From Shewanella denitrificans OS217 (GTDB lineage Bacteria; Pseudomonadota; Gammaproteobacteria; Enterobacterales; Shewanellaceae): a stretch of DNA of 64,000 nucleotides. Location: contig NC_007954.1 in assembly GCF_000013765.1 (NCBI RefSeq), positions 2,852,001 to 2,916,000 of the forward strand, in the 5' to 3' direction. Numbering within the stretch: position 1 is the first letter of the stretch; each line of letters begins with the position of its first letter. The position numbers and the translations under genes are program-made. The notes under the pieces were generated by a model. The model saw nothing but the letters and a program-made list of their open reading frames with translations. It was not told the origin of the DNA and made no database searches. Of the stretch, positions 28,618 through 38,398 are shown piece after piece.

Positions 28618-29127
28618 ATGATCTATTCATTTCGTAACTCAGGTTTTAGAGATCCTGAGACAGGTGTTTACAATCAAACTTATTTTATGGAGGTATTTAA
28701 TCGAGAATGGCATCGTCACCAAAGAGATAATCAAACATTGGCATTGTTATTTTTGTGCCCACATATACATGAAACTATAAAACAAGATCATTTACTCGAA
28801 TTGTTTACTCATCAAATACAACAAGCATTATTAAGGACAACTGATCTCTTGGCAAGGATAGACACGACTCATTTTGCCTTAGGTTTGTTTAATGTAGACA
28901 GTGAAGGAACCCAAGTTGTGCTAGAGAGAATAGCTAAACAAATCGATGAGTTTATGATTAAGCATGGTAGAGACCATAATTTCACCATAAATTACAAGTT
29001 AGCTGCAGGGATATGCACCCCAACTCAGGATAAAAAAATAGAAACCCTGTTCAAAAATGTTGAACAATTATCAATGGAATTAGAAAACAGCCAAGACACA
29101 CGGCACGCCTTACTCCAGCTCCATTAA
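28618..29127 (+). CDS. Degenerate GGDEF-domain protein
   Basis: 169-aa protein made almost only of a GGDEF fold. RDPETGVYNQTYFMEVFNREWHRHQR matches the start of diguanylate cyclase domains (D-x-L/E-T-G-x-x-N). The GGDEF signature is replaced by ARIDTTHFALGL, so the active-site glycines and acidic residues are lost. It is unlikely to make c-di-GMP and may be regulatory or a GTP or effector binder. The divergent promoter is shared with the DUF885 gene. Confidence 0.8.
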   Translation: MIYSFRNSGFRDPETGVYNQTYFMEVFNREWHRHQRDNQTLALLFLCPHIHETIKQDHLLELFTHQIQQALLRTTDLLARIDTTHFALGLFNVDSEGTQVVLERIAKQIDEFMIKHGRDHNFTINYKLAAGICTPTQDKKIETLFKNVEQLSMELENSQDTRHALLQLH

Positions 29128-29186
29128 GCTAGATATAGTATGAGAGCTTTACTATCAGATTATTCAATCTATCTGAACCCGTAAAA

Positions 29187-29215
29187 CAAAAAAGCCCCTT
29201 TTCAGGGGCTTTGTT
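29187..29215. terminator. Terminator between the GGDEF-like gene and the TonB2 operon
   Basis: AAAAAAGCCCCT/AGGGGCTTT stem with loop TTTC between convergent genes. Confidence 0.85.
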
Positions 29216-29242
29216 ATTTCGACATAAACGCTTATATCAAGA

Positions 29243-30490
29243 TCACAAAGATATGTTATATATCCGAGCTTTCTCTTTTATATAAGCAATATAGCTGTTG
29301 GCACTACGTTCAGTTTTCTTGTCTTTAGCAGCAAGAACGGCTCTCTGGTATGCAGCTTTGTATTTCTTTTGACTCAAATAAGCCAATGCCAATTCAAATT
29401 GCGCTTCACCAGGGTGCTTAAGACCCGCATCCAATGCCTTTTTAAGTGCTGGAATGGCTGCAGAGTAATTCTCATCTAAAGATAATAAACGACCTTGCTT
29501 TAAGTATAATTCACCATCGCGGCCTAAAACAGCAGCTTTACCATAATAATGAGCAGCTTGTTTAAACTCTTTCGCATTCTGGAAAAAACCGGCCAGAGTC
29601 GAAAGTGTTTTTTCAGATTCTTTAATTAAACCTGATTTCATATGCTTCTCATAAATGACTGCTGCTTTATAAGGTGATCCTTTTTGCGCCAATAACTGCG
29701 ATAACCGCGTAATGTTACTGTCAGTCTCAAGGAAACCATTCTTATAAGATAAGTCATAGGTCGCTAAGGCTTTATCATAGTCTTCTGTCATCAGATAAAA
29801 CTGAGCTAGCTGAACCCAAAGGCGTTTATCGTCTTGGAACAAGGGCACCATAACCTCAAGAACCTTAACTGCATCTTTATACTTCTTTTGATTGAAGTAT
29901 GCAGTTAATTTCATTTGGTAAAGGCTTTTATCAGGCTCAGTAGATAAAGATAATCCTTTATCTGCAACCTGCAGCACCTTGTTCCAATCCTTAAGCTCGC
30001 TATAGGCAATACCGATACGACGATAAGTCTGTGCATCTGACTTACAGGTAAATTCCATCCACTTATAGTAGTAAGGAATAGATTCTTTAAACTGCTTCTC
30101 TTGAAGTAATAAATCAGCATAAAGACGCATGGTACCTGCGTGGTCTACACCACCTAAAATATCAGCTTCTACAGCAGTTTTAAGGTACTTAACTGCAGTT
30201 TTCATCTGACCTTTTTCGGCATAAAAGTTGCCAAGCATACGATCGACATAGGCTTTGTCAAAACCGCCTTTAGGATTGACTTCAAGCAAAAGGCCTATGG
30301 CGTTATCCAGTTCACCATTAGTGTAAGCCTCAAAAGACTTCTGCACCTTTTTACCGACACTTTCGCCGACGGCTTTAGACTGACGTTTATCAATTTCACA
30401 ATTTGCAGCAGCAAACGCGCTGGATGACACAAATGCGCCACCACAAAGAGAGAGTATTAGTACGCTAGCAATTTGGTTAACTTTGCGCAT
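29243..30490 (-). CDS. TPR-repeat periplasmic protein of the TonB2 operon
   Basis: 415-aa protein with a signal peptide (cleavage after SSAFAAA, about residue 28) and at least eight tetratricopeptide-like repeats (for example AVKYLKTAVEADILGG, LWVQLAQFYLMTEDYDKALATYDLSY). It is the last gene of the TtpC-type TonB operon and overlaps the tonB stop by one base. Homologues occur at this place in Vibrio and Shewanella TonB2 loci, where a scaffold role for the energy-transducing complex is assumed. Confidence 0.85.
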   Translation of the reverse strand: MRKVNQIASVLILSLCGGAFVSSSAFAAANCEIDKRQSKAVGESVGKKVQKSFEAYTNGELDNAIGLLLEVNPKGGFDKAYVDRMLGNFYAEKGQMKTAVKYLKTAVEADILGGVDHAGTMRLYADLLLQEKQFKESIPYYYKWMEFTCKSDAQTYRRIGIAYSELKDWNKVLQVADKGLSLSTEPDKSLYQMKLTAYFNQKKYKDAVKVLEVMVPLFQDDKRLWVQLAQFYLMTEDYDKALATYDLSYKNGFLETDSNITRLSQLLAQKGSPYKAAVIYEKHMKSGLIKESEKTLSTLAGFFQNAKEFKQAAHYYGKAAVLGRDGELYLKQGRLLSLDENYSAAIPALKKALDAGLKHPGEAQFELALAYLSQKKYKAAYQRAVLAAKDKKTERSANSYIAYIKEKARIYNISL

Positions 30491-31113
30491 TATCTACCTC
30501 CGTCTTTATTAAGACTGAAATCAAGCTGTACAGTCATGCCTGGCTGACGAATGGCTTTACCATCGACAATTTTTGGCTTGTACTTCCACTTTCTTAAGGC
30601 GCGAATAGCATCACGGTCAAACACACGTTTAGGATCGGCTTTAATGACAGACACATCATCAACACCACCTAACTCGTTAATCGTAAAGCTCAACTGCACC
30701 CAACCTTCTTTGCCATCACGAGCGGCTGCAATCGGGTACTGAGGTTCGATACGCACGATAGGTGTAGCATCGCCGTCTCGAGTCATCATATTACCCAGTT
30801 TAAAGCCAGTGCTAACACCACCAGACTGTAAACCACCCATATTGAAAGACATGTTAGTGTCTATACTGGATGATGTTTCAGGCGGAGTGGTATCCGGCTT
30901 TGGTGGCTGCTCAGGCGGTGGGGGTGGCTTAGGTGTCACCCTTGGTTTCTTCTGTGCTTTCGAATCCTGTTTATCCATAGTAATTTCGATAACAGGGGTC
31001 TCTGTAGAGTCGGCGTTGCGAGTCGCACCGCCGCCTACTAAGAACGCCATAAAAGCGAACAGACCAAAAGTCACAGCAGCACCAATTAAGATTGATACTA
31101 GTGCTCTTAGCAT
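30490..31113 (-). CDS. tonB2: TonB2-type energy transducer
   Basis: 207-aa TonB protein. One N-terminal transmembrane helix (about residues 7-27) is followed by a proline-rich spacer (TPKPPPPPEQPPKPDTTPPE) and a C-terminal TonB domain (RIEPQYPIAAARDGKEGWVQLSF, RDAIRALRKWKYKPK). The spacer is shorter than in classical TonB, as known for TonB2 proteins, and fits a need for the accessory TtpC protein. It is fed by exbD one base upstream. Confidence 0.93.
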   Translation of the reverse strand: MLRALVSILIGAAVTFGLFAFMAFLVGGGATRNADSTETPVIEITMDKQDSKAQKKPRVTPKPPPPPEQPPKPDTTPPETSSSIDTNMSFNMGGLQSGGVSTGFKLGNMMTRDGDATPIVRIEPQYPIAAARDGKEGWVQLSFTINELGGVDDVSVIKADPKRVFDRDAIRALRKWKYKPKIVDGKAIRQPGMTVQLDFSLNKDGGR

Positions 31114-31114
31114 A

Positions 31115-31519
31115 TTAATCGTTCCCCGCCGATACAGAAATTTTATCGATACCCGCCGCTTTCACTTCATCAAGCACTTTAACAACTAAGCCATGTTGCG
31201 CTTCTTTGTCTGCCTGGATAAGTACCGCAGCTTCAGGTGATTCAGCTAACATACGTTCAACGTTTGCTGTCACACGCTCAATATCAACTTGACGATTTTC
31301 CATCATAATGACACCAGTTTTACTGACGCCGATGAAAATATTAGCCGAAGGTTTAGACGTAGCCTGTGACGCTTTAGGCTTGTTGTAGTCTAAGCCTGAT
31401 GGCTTAACAAATGATGTCGTTACAATGAAGAAGATCAGCATGATAAACACGATGTCTAACATCGGGGTCATATCAATTTGCGCTTCCTCATCCATACTGG
31501 AGTGCTTCTTACGTGCCAT
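31115..31519 (-). CDS. exbD2: ExbD-family proton-channel protein
   Basis: 134-aa protein with one transmembrane helix carrying the proton-binding Asp in MTPMLDIVFIMLIFFIVTTSF, then a periplasmic domain. The ATG at 31519 is preferred to TTG at 31525; GAGAG lies upstream. It works with the ExbB protein encoded just upstream. Confidence 0.95.
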   Translation of the reverse strand: MARKKHSSMDEEAQIDMTPMLDIVFIMLIFFIVTTSFVKPSGLDYNKPKASQATSKPSANIFIGVSKTGVIMMENRQVDIERVTANVERMLAESPEAAVLIQADKEAQHGLVVKVLDEVKAAGIDKISVSAGND

Positions 31520-31532
31520 GTTCAATCTCTCT

Positions 31533-32060
31533 CTAGTGGTGAGGCATGCTGTCTTTAAGCTTTTCTAAACTGATTTTCATTTTTGCATCAAGGCGGGTGC
31601 TAAAGAACACACCCGATAATGCCGCAACCATTCCAGCCATTGTCGGCATGGTTGCCATTGAAATACCAGCCGCCATCAAACGAGCATTACTCGTCCCTTG
31701 AACTGCCATCACGTCAAATACTGAAATCATACCCGTTACTGTACCCAACAAACCTATCATTGGACATATAGCAACTAAAGTTTTGACTAACAACATACGT
31801 GCAGTTAAATCTTGCTTAGCCTGGGACACCCAAGCTTCACGGATGCGGTGTGCGTGCCAAGAGGTTGTTTCCTCTCTCGACTCCCACGCTGAGACTATTG
31901 CTTTATGTTGCGTTGGTGATATCCAATTGAGATACCAATAACGCTCGAGCATTAACACCCACATAAGGAATAGTACTGCCGCAACCAACCAGAGGACATC
32001 GCCTCCGGAGGCCATGAAGCCCCTGACGGAATCCCAAATATCCATCAGGATTAGCATCAT
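31533..32060 (-). CDS. exbB2: ExbB/TolQ-family proton-channel protein
   Basis: 175-aa MotA/TolQ/ExbB-domain protein. The signature TLVAICPMIGLLGTVTGMISVF and GISMATMPTMAGMVAALSGVFF mark the two channel helices. It is shorter than classical ExbB (about 240), as in TonB2 systems. The ATG overlaps the preceding stop by one base, showing tight coupling. Confidence 0.93.
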   Translation of the reverse strand: MMLILMDIWDSVRGFMASGGDVLWLVAAVLFLMWVLMLERYWYLNWISPTQHKAIVSAWESREETTSWHAHRIREAWVSQAKQDLTARMLLVKTLVAICPMIGLLGTVTGMISVFDVMAVQGTSNARLMAAGISMATMPTMAGMVAALSGVFFSTRLDAKMKISLEKLKDSMPHH

Positions 32061-33412
32061 TAGTTAGCCCTCTTCTCAGCATGCTCGGCAATAATACCAG
32101 CACTTTGCTCTTCGAGAACTTGGACGATTGATTTACTACGAGCAACAACAATAGCATGCAATAACATTAATGGAAGAGCAGCGATTAGACCCTGTACCGT
32201 AGTAACAAGCGCCATAGAAATACCACCTGCCATCAACTTAGGATCGCCAGTACCAAATAACTGAATGGATTGGAATGTCGCAATCATACCGGTCACAGTA
32301 CCAAGAAGACCCATCATAGGTGCGATAGCTGCTAATACCTTAATGATAGAAATACGAGCTTCTAGCGCAGGCGTTTCTTTTAGGATAGCTTCATCAAGTT
32401 TCAACTCTAATGTTTCAACATCAACATCTTTGTTGTTTTGATAAACTTTAAGAATACGGCCTAAGGCGTTGTTACCTGGATTATCGATGTTCTTACGTTG
32501 GCTGTTCACCTTGCCACCAATGATGGTCAAAGTCACAAGACGTTCTAACGCAATTAATGCGCCTAGAGCCAACAAGGCAATAATGATATAACCAATTGGT
32601 CCACCGGCTTCGATACGGTCTTCGATGCTAGCCTTGTTAGTGAATATGTTCAGTAACACACCACGCGCAGGGTCAACATAGAATGGAGCTACACCAGTAG
32701 AGATGTCTTCCCATGAACCCACAGCACTTACTTGGTAGCCATCAGGTTGTTGTGATAGCTGTTGAACTAAATTCAACTCAGGTTTGTACACAACATACTT
32801 ACCATTTGCTGTTAAGTTAAACGGGCCGACACGGTGAATAGTCGTTTCAACAACATTACCGTCGATGTCAGTTACAGAACCTTGGAATTTAACCACTTTC
32901 GCAGATTCAACCATTTCGAACAGTTGAGCTTCCCAGAATTTCTCTAATTCTTCTATTTTCGGTAATTGCTTACGTGCACCCAGTTCGGCGATGAACGCAT
33001 CACGGCCGGGGAACTGAGCACTGGTATTTGAAGCGGCTAGTTTACCTGCGAAATCACCGGCTTCACCTTTAACAACACCAAACATCTCACCCAAGTCACC
33101 CTGAGCTGTTTTTAAGTCTTCTTCTAACTGAGCTAATTTACGCTCGTTGTCCAAGAAGGCTTGGTTTAAATCTTTACCGCGTTGTCTTTCTGCAGCTAAA
33201 GCATTTTTCTCACGCTTTAATAATGCCGCTTTGTCACCGCGCTCATTTTGAAATTCCCTCTCACGCTTAGCGTTGGTTTTACTATCGTTAGCGCGATCGA
33301 CTTGAACCTGCTTAAGCAGTTGATCAATGCTCTTTGGCGCATCAGCAGCTGAAACCATGGCTGATAGAGAGAAACTGGCAGCTAGCACAGCTGTAGTAAT
33401 TAACTTCTTCAT
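32060..33412 (-). CDS. ttpC: TtpC-like long ExbB-domain protein of the TonB2 system
   Basis: 450-aa protein with a signal peptide (cleavage after SAMVSAADA, near residue 23), a periplasmic coiled-coil-rich region (residues about 30-120, many Lys, Glu, Arg), and a C-terminal MotA/TolQ/ExbB domain (IAPMMGLLGTVTGMIATFQ, SMALVTTVQGLIAALPLMLLH). This layout is that of TtpC, described in Vibrio as a fourth essential part of the TonB2 complex. It probably lengthens the reach of the short TonB2. Confidence 0.9.
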   Translation of the reverse strand: MKKLITTAVLAASFSLSAMVSAADAPKSIDQLLKQVQVDRANDSKTNAKREREFQNERGDKAALLKREKNALAAERQRGKDLNQAFLDNERKLAQLEEDLKTAQGDLGEMFGVVKGEAGDFAGKLAASNTSAQFPGRDAFIAELGARKQLPKIEELEKFWEAQLFEMVESAKVVKFQGSVTDIDGNVVETTIHRVGPFNLTANGKYVVYKPELNLVQQLSQQPDGYQVSAVGSWEDISTGVAPFYVDPARGVLLNIFTNKASIEDRIEAGGPIGYIIIALLALGALIALERLVTLTIIGGKVNSQRKNIDNPGNNALGRILKVYQNNKDVDVETLELKLDEAILKETPALEARISIIKVLAAIAPMMGLLGTVTGMIATFQSIQLFGTGDPKLMAGGISMALVTTVQGLIAALPLMLLHAIVVARSKSIVQVLEEQSAGIIAEHAEKRAN

Positions 33413-34194
33413 TATTGTGCAGTCTCCGCAGCTGGAATTGGTAATGCGAACAGATCTAGAGCGCCTTGCTTACGTGCAATACGAATACCTTTAGTTAGAT
33501 CACGTAAATAGCTATCTTCTAACTCATTCCATGTTTGAGATTCAGCATCAAACATCCAAGCTGTTTTTTGATCTAAGCTTTGCGCGTATAATGCGATGCG
33601 GCCTAAATGGAAAAAATCAACTAAGACTTCCTTGCCATTTAATGCAAGTTTACCCGTCTCAACAGCAACGAAGTTACCGTATTCACGCTCGATGCTGTAG
33701 GCATCTAAGATCAGGCGGTATTTTTCAGCCAATGTCACTTCAGCTGTGTTTAGTACTGTTTTAAGATTCTCAACGCGTTCTGTACGCACTTGGGTGTTAA
33801 ACGGTAAATCCAATTTAACAAACTGCTCCAACGCATCGACCATCTTAAACATTAAAGGCACTACGCCTTGACGAAGTTTATCAACGCCGTTGATGTCACC
33901 TTGGATTAGTTGCATTGAATTTTCTTGGTCAGCGACCAAACCTGCAACGTAATCATTATAAGATTTTAGTGACTCACGCTCATCAGCAACACTGCCGTAT
34001 TCAAACTGCATGTCTTGCGCTTGATCATAGTATTTGTCAACTTTCTGCTGCGACGCCGCTGCTTCAGCATGAATTCTGCTATCAGCCTTTTGCACGTCGG
34101 TAAGAGGATCTGCAACTACTAAGTTGCTGCCAGCTAATGCCAGCGCGCCAACCAGTGCAGTAGCGATTTTAGTTCTATTGCTTACCTTGGACAT
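33412..34194 (-). CDS. DUF3450 periplasmic coiled-coil protein
   Basis: 260-aa protein, first gene of the TonB2 operon. Signal peptide (ALVGALALAGSNLVVA, cleavage about residue 28), then heptad-rich helices (residues about 35-120) and a compact C-terminal part. DUF3450 proteins regularly precede ttpC/exbB in these operons and are presumed periplasmic partners of TtpC. The ATG at 34194 replaces TTG at 34203; GGGAAC lies upstream. Its stop overlaps the ttpC start by one base. Confidence 0.88.
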   Translation of the reverse strand: MSKVSNRTKIATALVGALALAGSNLVVADPLTDVQKADSRIHAEAAASQQKVDKYYDQAQDMQFEYGSVADERESLKSYNDYVAGLVADQENSMQLIQGDINGVDKLRQGVVPLMFKMVDALEQFVKLDLPFNTQVRTERVENLKTVLNTAEVTLAEKYRLILDAYSIEREYGNFVAVETGKLALNGKEVLVDFFHLGRIALYAQSLDQKTAWMFDAESQTWNELEDSYLRDLTKGIRIARKQGALDLFALPIPAAETAQ

Positions 34195-34723
34195 AGTTCC
34201 CAACCAATTTGATGTGAATTAAAAAGCTTAACCAATACAAAACATTGATATCCATAGAATATGAAACGTCAATGACATCGTCTGGCATGTCTTTATCTTG
34301 TGATTGTTTGTTTTCTTCCCTTTTCTGCGCCTAAAGAGGCACAGACCCGCTGGCATCATTCCACAAAATGTTGACCTGTGTCAACATTTCAAACATCGGG
34401 AACCACTGAAATATGCGTACTTGTTACTACAGCCAGAGTAGAAATTATTATCATCAATTTTAGTATCTCTTTTTAGACGAATAATTATACTTTTACTTGA
34501 ACAGAAATATCCTGAAAAACTAATGTGAAATGCTATTTCATAAAAGCAACCCTATAGCTTTAGCATATAAGTCAAAATTTATTCATGACCAAATTCATTT
34601 GAAGATAATGAACAACTTACTCAGTCTTAGTAACTCGATAACGTTTTAAGCTTTTCTTATGTAATCTGAGATCGGTTTAAGCCCTGTCCGGCCCAAAAAA
34701 GTTGCCCGCTAACAACTCAGCAC
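34195..34723. other. Upstream region of the TonB2 operon
   Basis: AT-rich leader without genes. At 34441-34458 the minus strand reads TTGATGATAATAATTTC, a weak Fur-like match (GATAAT repeats), plausible because TonB systems are usually iron-regulated. I see no other supported feature. Confidence 0.35.
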
Positions 34724-35020
34724 TAAGCATGTGACAAGTTCGTAACTCTATCCCGTGGTGTTTTTCTGTATGCCATAGAGCTTGGTCAACATGATCTTTT
34801 CTATGAGGCTTTGACGATCTTGGTCTGGCAAGTCATCACATCTAGGGTGACTAATGCCCTCGCATATCAAGCATCTTAATCAGCTCAGGAATAGCTGTTA
34901 TCTCACTGCTTTTATTTTCTGTTTTTAACTGACCGTTGTCTGAAGCGTATACGCTGATCATATGAATGGTACTGTACCTGTCTTCTCGGTTATATGATCC
35001 CGTCGCTTTTTACCCTCAAT
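34724..35020 (-). pseudogene. Remnant of an ISAs1-family transposase
   Basis: Minus-strand pieces match the intact transposase at 54349-55473, but with frame changes and a large internal deletion. GSYNRED, then STIHMISVYASDN, SSEITAIPELIKMLDMRG and LVTLDVMTCQTKI are recognisable, followed by HTEKHHGIELRTCHML, which matches a much later segment of the intact protein. Stops and frameshifts make it non-coding. It marks an old insertion between the TonB2 operon and its receptor gene. Confidence 0.8.
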
Positions 35021-35083
35021 GGGCGATATTAACCAATAAATTAATCTAATCGGCATTATGAGTGTCATTAATTTAAAATTCAT

Positions 35084-35125
35084 AAAAAATCGCTAGTGAA
35101 TTGCTTCACTAGCGATTTTAATTTT
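35084..35125 (-). terminator. Terminator of the 35182-38082 receptor gene
   Basis: AATCGCTAGTGAA/TTCACTAGCGATT stem with loop TTGC, flanked by A and T runs. Confidence 0.9.
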
Positions 35126-35181
35126 TAACTCATTAACACCATACAACATTAAGTATTCTGCAGTATGGCGTTATGTCGTAT

Positions 35182-38082
35182 TTAGAACTTTTGAGTTAAA
35201 CGCAATACGTAAGAACTGCCGAACAAGCGATATGTTGTTGGATCTGTACTCGCATTGGCACCATTATCGATATAAACAGGCTCTTCGTTTGTAATGTTAG
35301 TTAGACCTAACGAAACGCGAGTTCCTGTATCGAAGCTATATGCAAAAGCAAGATCATGATAAAGCTGAGCATCGATTTTTTGCTTATAACCTTGAGCTTC
35401 CCAGAACGTTGTCGCTGCAGTAGTATCACCGATGTATTCAGCAGAATAGCTTACAGAAAGATCATTCCAGTAATAATCTAAGCTGAAGTTGATTTTATCT
35501 TCCGCGAATGTTTCTTGTAAGCTGAAATCATAAGTGCCTACCATATCACGTGGTTCAGCACCTAGATAATCAATGTCTTCTCTTTCTAATAGGTGTGTCC
35601 AGCCTAGGAAGGCACTGAAATCACCAATTTCAGTTGACATTTTATAGCTAACTTCAGTGTCAATACCAGCTGCTGTACGCTCAGCTAAGTTACGATTAAT
35701 AGTATAAACCGCTTCTATAGAACCATTTGACTTACGCGTAATGTTATTACACTCAGTTGCATTCAAAGCTGTGTAACATAAATCTAGAGCATTGGCTGCT
35801 GATAAAGAATCGATTACGTCTTCAAGCTGAATTTTCCAGTAATCCACTGTGACATTCAAACCGTCAACAAACTCAGGTGAATAAGATACACCTAGAGTAA
35901 CCGTATCACCTGTTTCAGGCTTAAGGTCTTGTTCGCCACCAACTCTTGCTCTTAACTGAGAGTCAGCTTGAATAGCGCCGCCAGTAGGAACACCTTGAGC
36001 GGCACAAATTGCCTGACCAGCGGCACTTAAGCCACCAATTTTACCTGTATTACATGGATCTTGAGTCGTTGGGAAACTATCAGCAATACCGGCGTACAAT
36101 TCATTAATTGACGGAGCTCTGAACACTTCACCGTAAGTACCACGGACTAATAAACCATCGATCGGCATCCACTTAATTCCAGACTGGAACGTAGTATTGC
36201 CACCGAATGAACTAAAGTTATCGTAGCGAGCACCCATTTTAAGCTCTAGTAACTCAGCACCTGTCACACCAGAAAGTAATGGCATGTTTATTTCAGTGAA
36301 CAAAGAGTTAACCTGGTATGCACCAGAGACTCCGGCACCAGTATTACCGGTAGCTTCATCTTTTTGTTTAGCTGAATCAGGCGTGTTTACGAATTCTTCA
36401 CGACGATATTCATAACCAATAGCGGCACCTACAGTACCGGCATCCAGTTCAAAAAGATCACCAGCGACGGCAGCCGTGAACACATCTTGACGGCTACGAC
36501 TTGTATCGACTAAATCCGCACCGATATAATCAAGCATATCTTGAGTAATAGTACCTGGTCCGCCAAACAAGTTTAAAGGAACACAACCTGCAATTGGCTT
36601 ATCAGGAGTACCACATACCATATTACCCTGAGAATCTTTAAATGAAGCACCTAAAGCATTCGCTACGTTAGGACCGAACCATTGACCTTTATCGGTATCT
36701 GTACGGGTTCTGTAACCCATGTTGTAGCTTGCATCCCATGTCCAATTATCATTAATCTCACCTTTTAGGCCGTTAACAAATTGGAATTGTAATACATCTT
36801 GTTCGAATGTACGGTTATCTTCAACAACACGACGTGAAACTCGAGTAAGATCTTCACCAAATGGGTTATACACGTTATCTTTTGACACGCCATTTGCATA
36901 AGTTTGAAGGCCAGTTTCTTTGTTCAGCGCTGGAGTACCATCAGCATTTCTTAATGCGACTGAGTAACCAGGATCATTATTGGTATCAAACGGCATTGGC
37001 GCTAACTTTTGTGAAGATTCACGGTAGTTAACACGTAGCTCATTGAAGTATTCTAGAGAATCATTGATCTCATACTGAGTTTCAATGAACGCATTCCACT
37101 TCTTATAAGGTGTTTGTAAAAAGTTTACTGGCGCATAGTTATAAGAATCGTTGGCAGGATCAGACCAGCTACCGTTATATTGTTTGAAGTGTGATGGATC
37201 AGTTCCAGCTACTCCATCTAATTTTGTGTAAGAGCCTTTTGAACGAGTAGCACTATCTTTATTAAAATAGAAGTTACCATTTGGAACACGAGATGAACCG
37301 AAGCCTGAGACAGTCTTACCAACTTGGAAGCCCATATCATCGTAATAGTTGCCTTCACAGAAAGCACAATCTACTGCATCAGCATCTGTGATGTAATAGG
37401 TGTTTTGCATAAAGAACCAAGGAGTGTCACTTTGTAAAATTTTCTCTTGATCACTGTAATCAAAACCTGCAACAACGTTACCGCCATCAAAATTCTTACC
37501 AGCAACAAAAGACACTGTGTTTTCTTTACCTGAATCAGTCTCAAACGAATCTTTAGTCTGTGCAGTAACTTCTACGCCTTCAAAATCATTACGTGTAATA
37601 ATGTTAACAACACCAGAAACAGCATCAGCACCATAGACTGCTGAAGCGCCATCTTTTAATATTTCAACGCGCTTAATCATAGATGATGGAATAGTCTGGA
37701 AATCACCACCATCAACAGTACGACGGCCATTGACCAGTACTAAAGTACGGACAGAACCCAAGCCACGTAAGTTAACTTGTACAGAACCATTACCACCGTT
37801 GTTGGTCGTAGTACCGATAGGTGAACCCGACATTGCCGGTAAACGTTGAATTAAGCTACCAACATCTGTGATACCCATTTTAATCATATCATCACGATCG
37901 ATGACTGTAACTGGGTTTGCACCTTCGATATCGGTTTGCTTAATGCGTGAACCTGTCACTTCAATACGCTCAACTTTTGCGCCTTCATCAGCAGCAAAAA
38001 CGGTTGGAGCAGTAAAAGCAGCAGCAGTTGCACCACTGATCAATGCAAAGCGCACTGATTTAGCGAGTAAATTCTTGTTCAT
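35182..38082 (-). CDS. TonB-dependent outer-membrane receptor next to the TonB2 operon
   Basis: 966-aa receptor. Signal peptide ends in TVFAAD (about residue 30), then VERIEVTGSRIKQTD, the plug domain (GSLIQRLPAMSG, NLRGLGSVRTLVLVNGRRTVDGG, VEILKDGASAVYGADAVSGVVNIITR), and a barrel ending in LRLTQKF with terminal Phe. It carries several Cys pairs in extracellular-looking loops (VDCAFCEGNYY, NMVCGTPDKPIAGCVPLN). Its place beside the TonB2 operon suggests it is a client. The substrate is unknown; a peptide or oligosaccharide is as likely as iron. SD GGGAGTT before the ATG. Confidence 0.93.
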   Translation of the reverse strand: MNKNLLAKSVRFALISGATAAAFTAPTVFAADEGAKVERIEVTGSRIKQTDIEGANPVTVIDRDDMIKMGITDVGSLIQRLPAMSGSPIGTTTNNGGNGSVQVNLRGLGSVRTLVLVNGRRTVDGGDFQTIPSSMIKRVEILKDGASAVYGADAVSGVVNIITRNDFEGVEVTAQTKDSFETDSGKENTVSFVAGKNFDGGNVVAGFDYSDQEKILQSDTPWFFMQNTYYITDADAVDCAFCEGNYYDDMGFQVGKTVSGFGSSRVPNGNFYFNKDSATRSKGSYTKLDGVAGTDPSHFKQYNGSWSDPANDSYNYAPVNFLQTPYKKWNAFIETQYEINDSLEYFNELRVNYRESSQKLAPMPFDTNNDPGYSVALRNADGTPALNKETGLQTYANGVSKDNVYNPFGEDLTRVSRRVVEDNRTFEQDVLQFQFVNGLKGEINDNWTWDASYNMGYRTRTDTDKGQWFGPNVANALGASFKDSQGNMVCGTPDKPIAGCVPLNLFGGPGTITQDMLDYIGADLVDTSRSRQDVFTAAVAGDLFELDAGTVGAAIGYEYRREEFVNTPDSAKQKDEATGNTGAGVSGAYQVNSLFTEINMPLLSGVTGAELLELKMGARYDNFSSFGGNTTFQSGIKWMPIDGLLVRGTYGEVFRAPSINELYAGIADSFPTTQDPCNTGKIGGLSAAGQAICAAQGVPTGGAIQADSQLRARVGGEQDLKPETGDTVTLGVSYSPEFVDGLNVTVDYWKIQLEDVIDSLSAANALDLCYTALNATECNNITRKSNGSIEAVYTINRNLAERTAAGIDTEVSYKMSTEIGDFSAFLGWTHLLEREDIDYLGAEPRDMVGTYDFSLQETFAEDKINFSLDYYWNDLSVSYSAEYIGDTTAATTFWEAQGYKQKIDAQLYHDLAFAYSFDTGTRVSLGLTNITNEEPVYIDNGANASTDPTTYRLFGSSYVLRLTQKF

Positions 38083-38398
38083 TGTTTAACTCCCTGGACA
38101 TTTAAGTCTTTATTATAATTCCAACTTTTTTCGGTTGGTTCGATAATGGCCTAAGCAACCGCTCAAGCCAAACATCAATCTCACGCAATAAAAACACACT
38201 TTAAACACATTTTCAACAAACAAGGCTATTTTTTTGACACAACCCATTTGCGAAAGAGCAAAAAAACACCACTCTTCACTGTAACCTGCATCTTTATGTT
38301 AAATAATGATGACAAAATGAGCCGCGAGGTTATCTTTGTATAAACTTTTCAATTTATATGCCTATAAGTGTAAATAATCATGAACAATAACCTTCTCA
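38083..38398. other. Intergenic region between polB and the receptor gene
   Basis: About 316 bp, AT-rich. It must include the receptor promoter and the polB 3' end. I see no clear terminator, RNA or further gene. Confidence 0.5.

Noticed and set aside
30490..31113. Proline-rich tract in TonB as an out-of-frame artefact
   Set aside because: The tract is the normal periplasmic spacer of TonB and lies in frame between the membrane anchor and the C-terminal domain.
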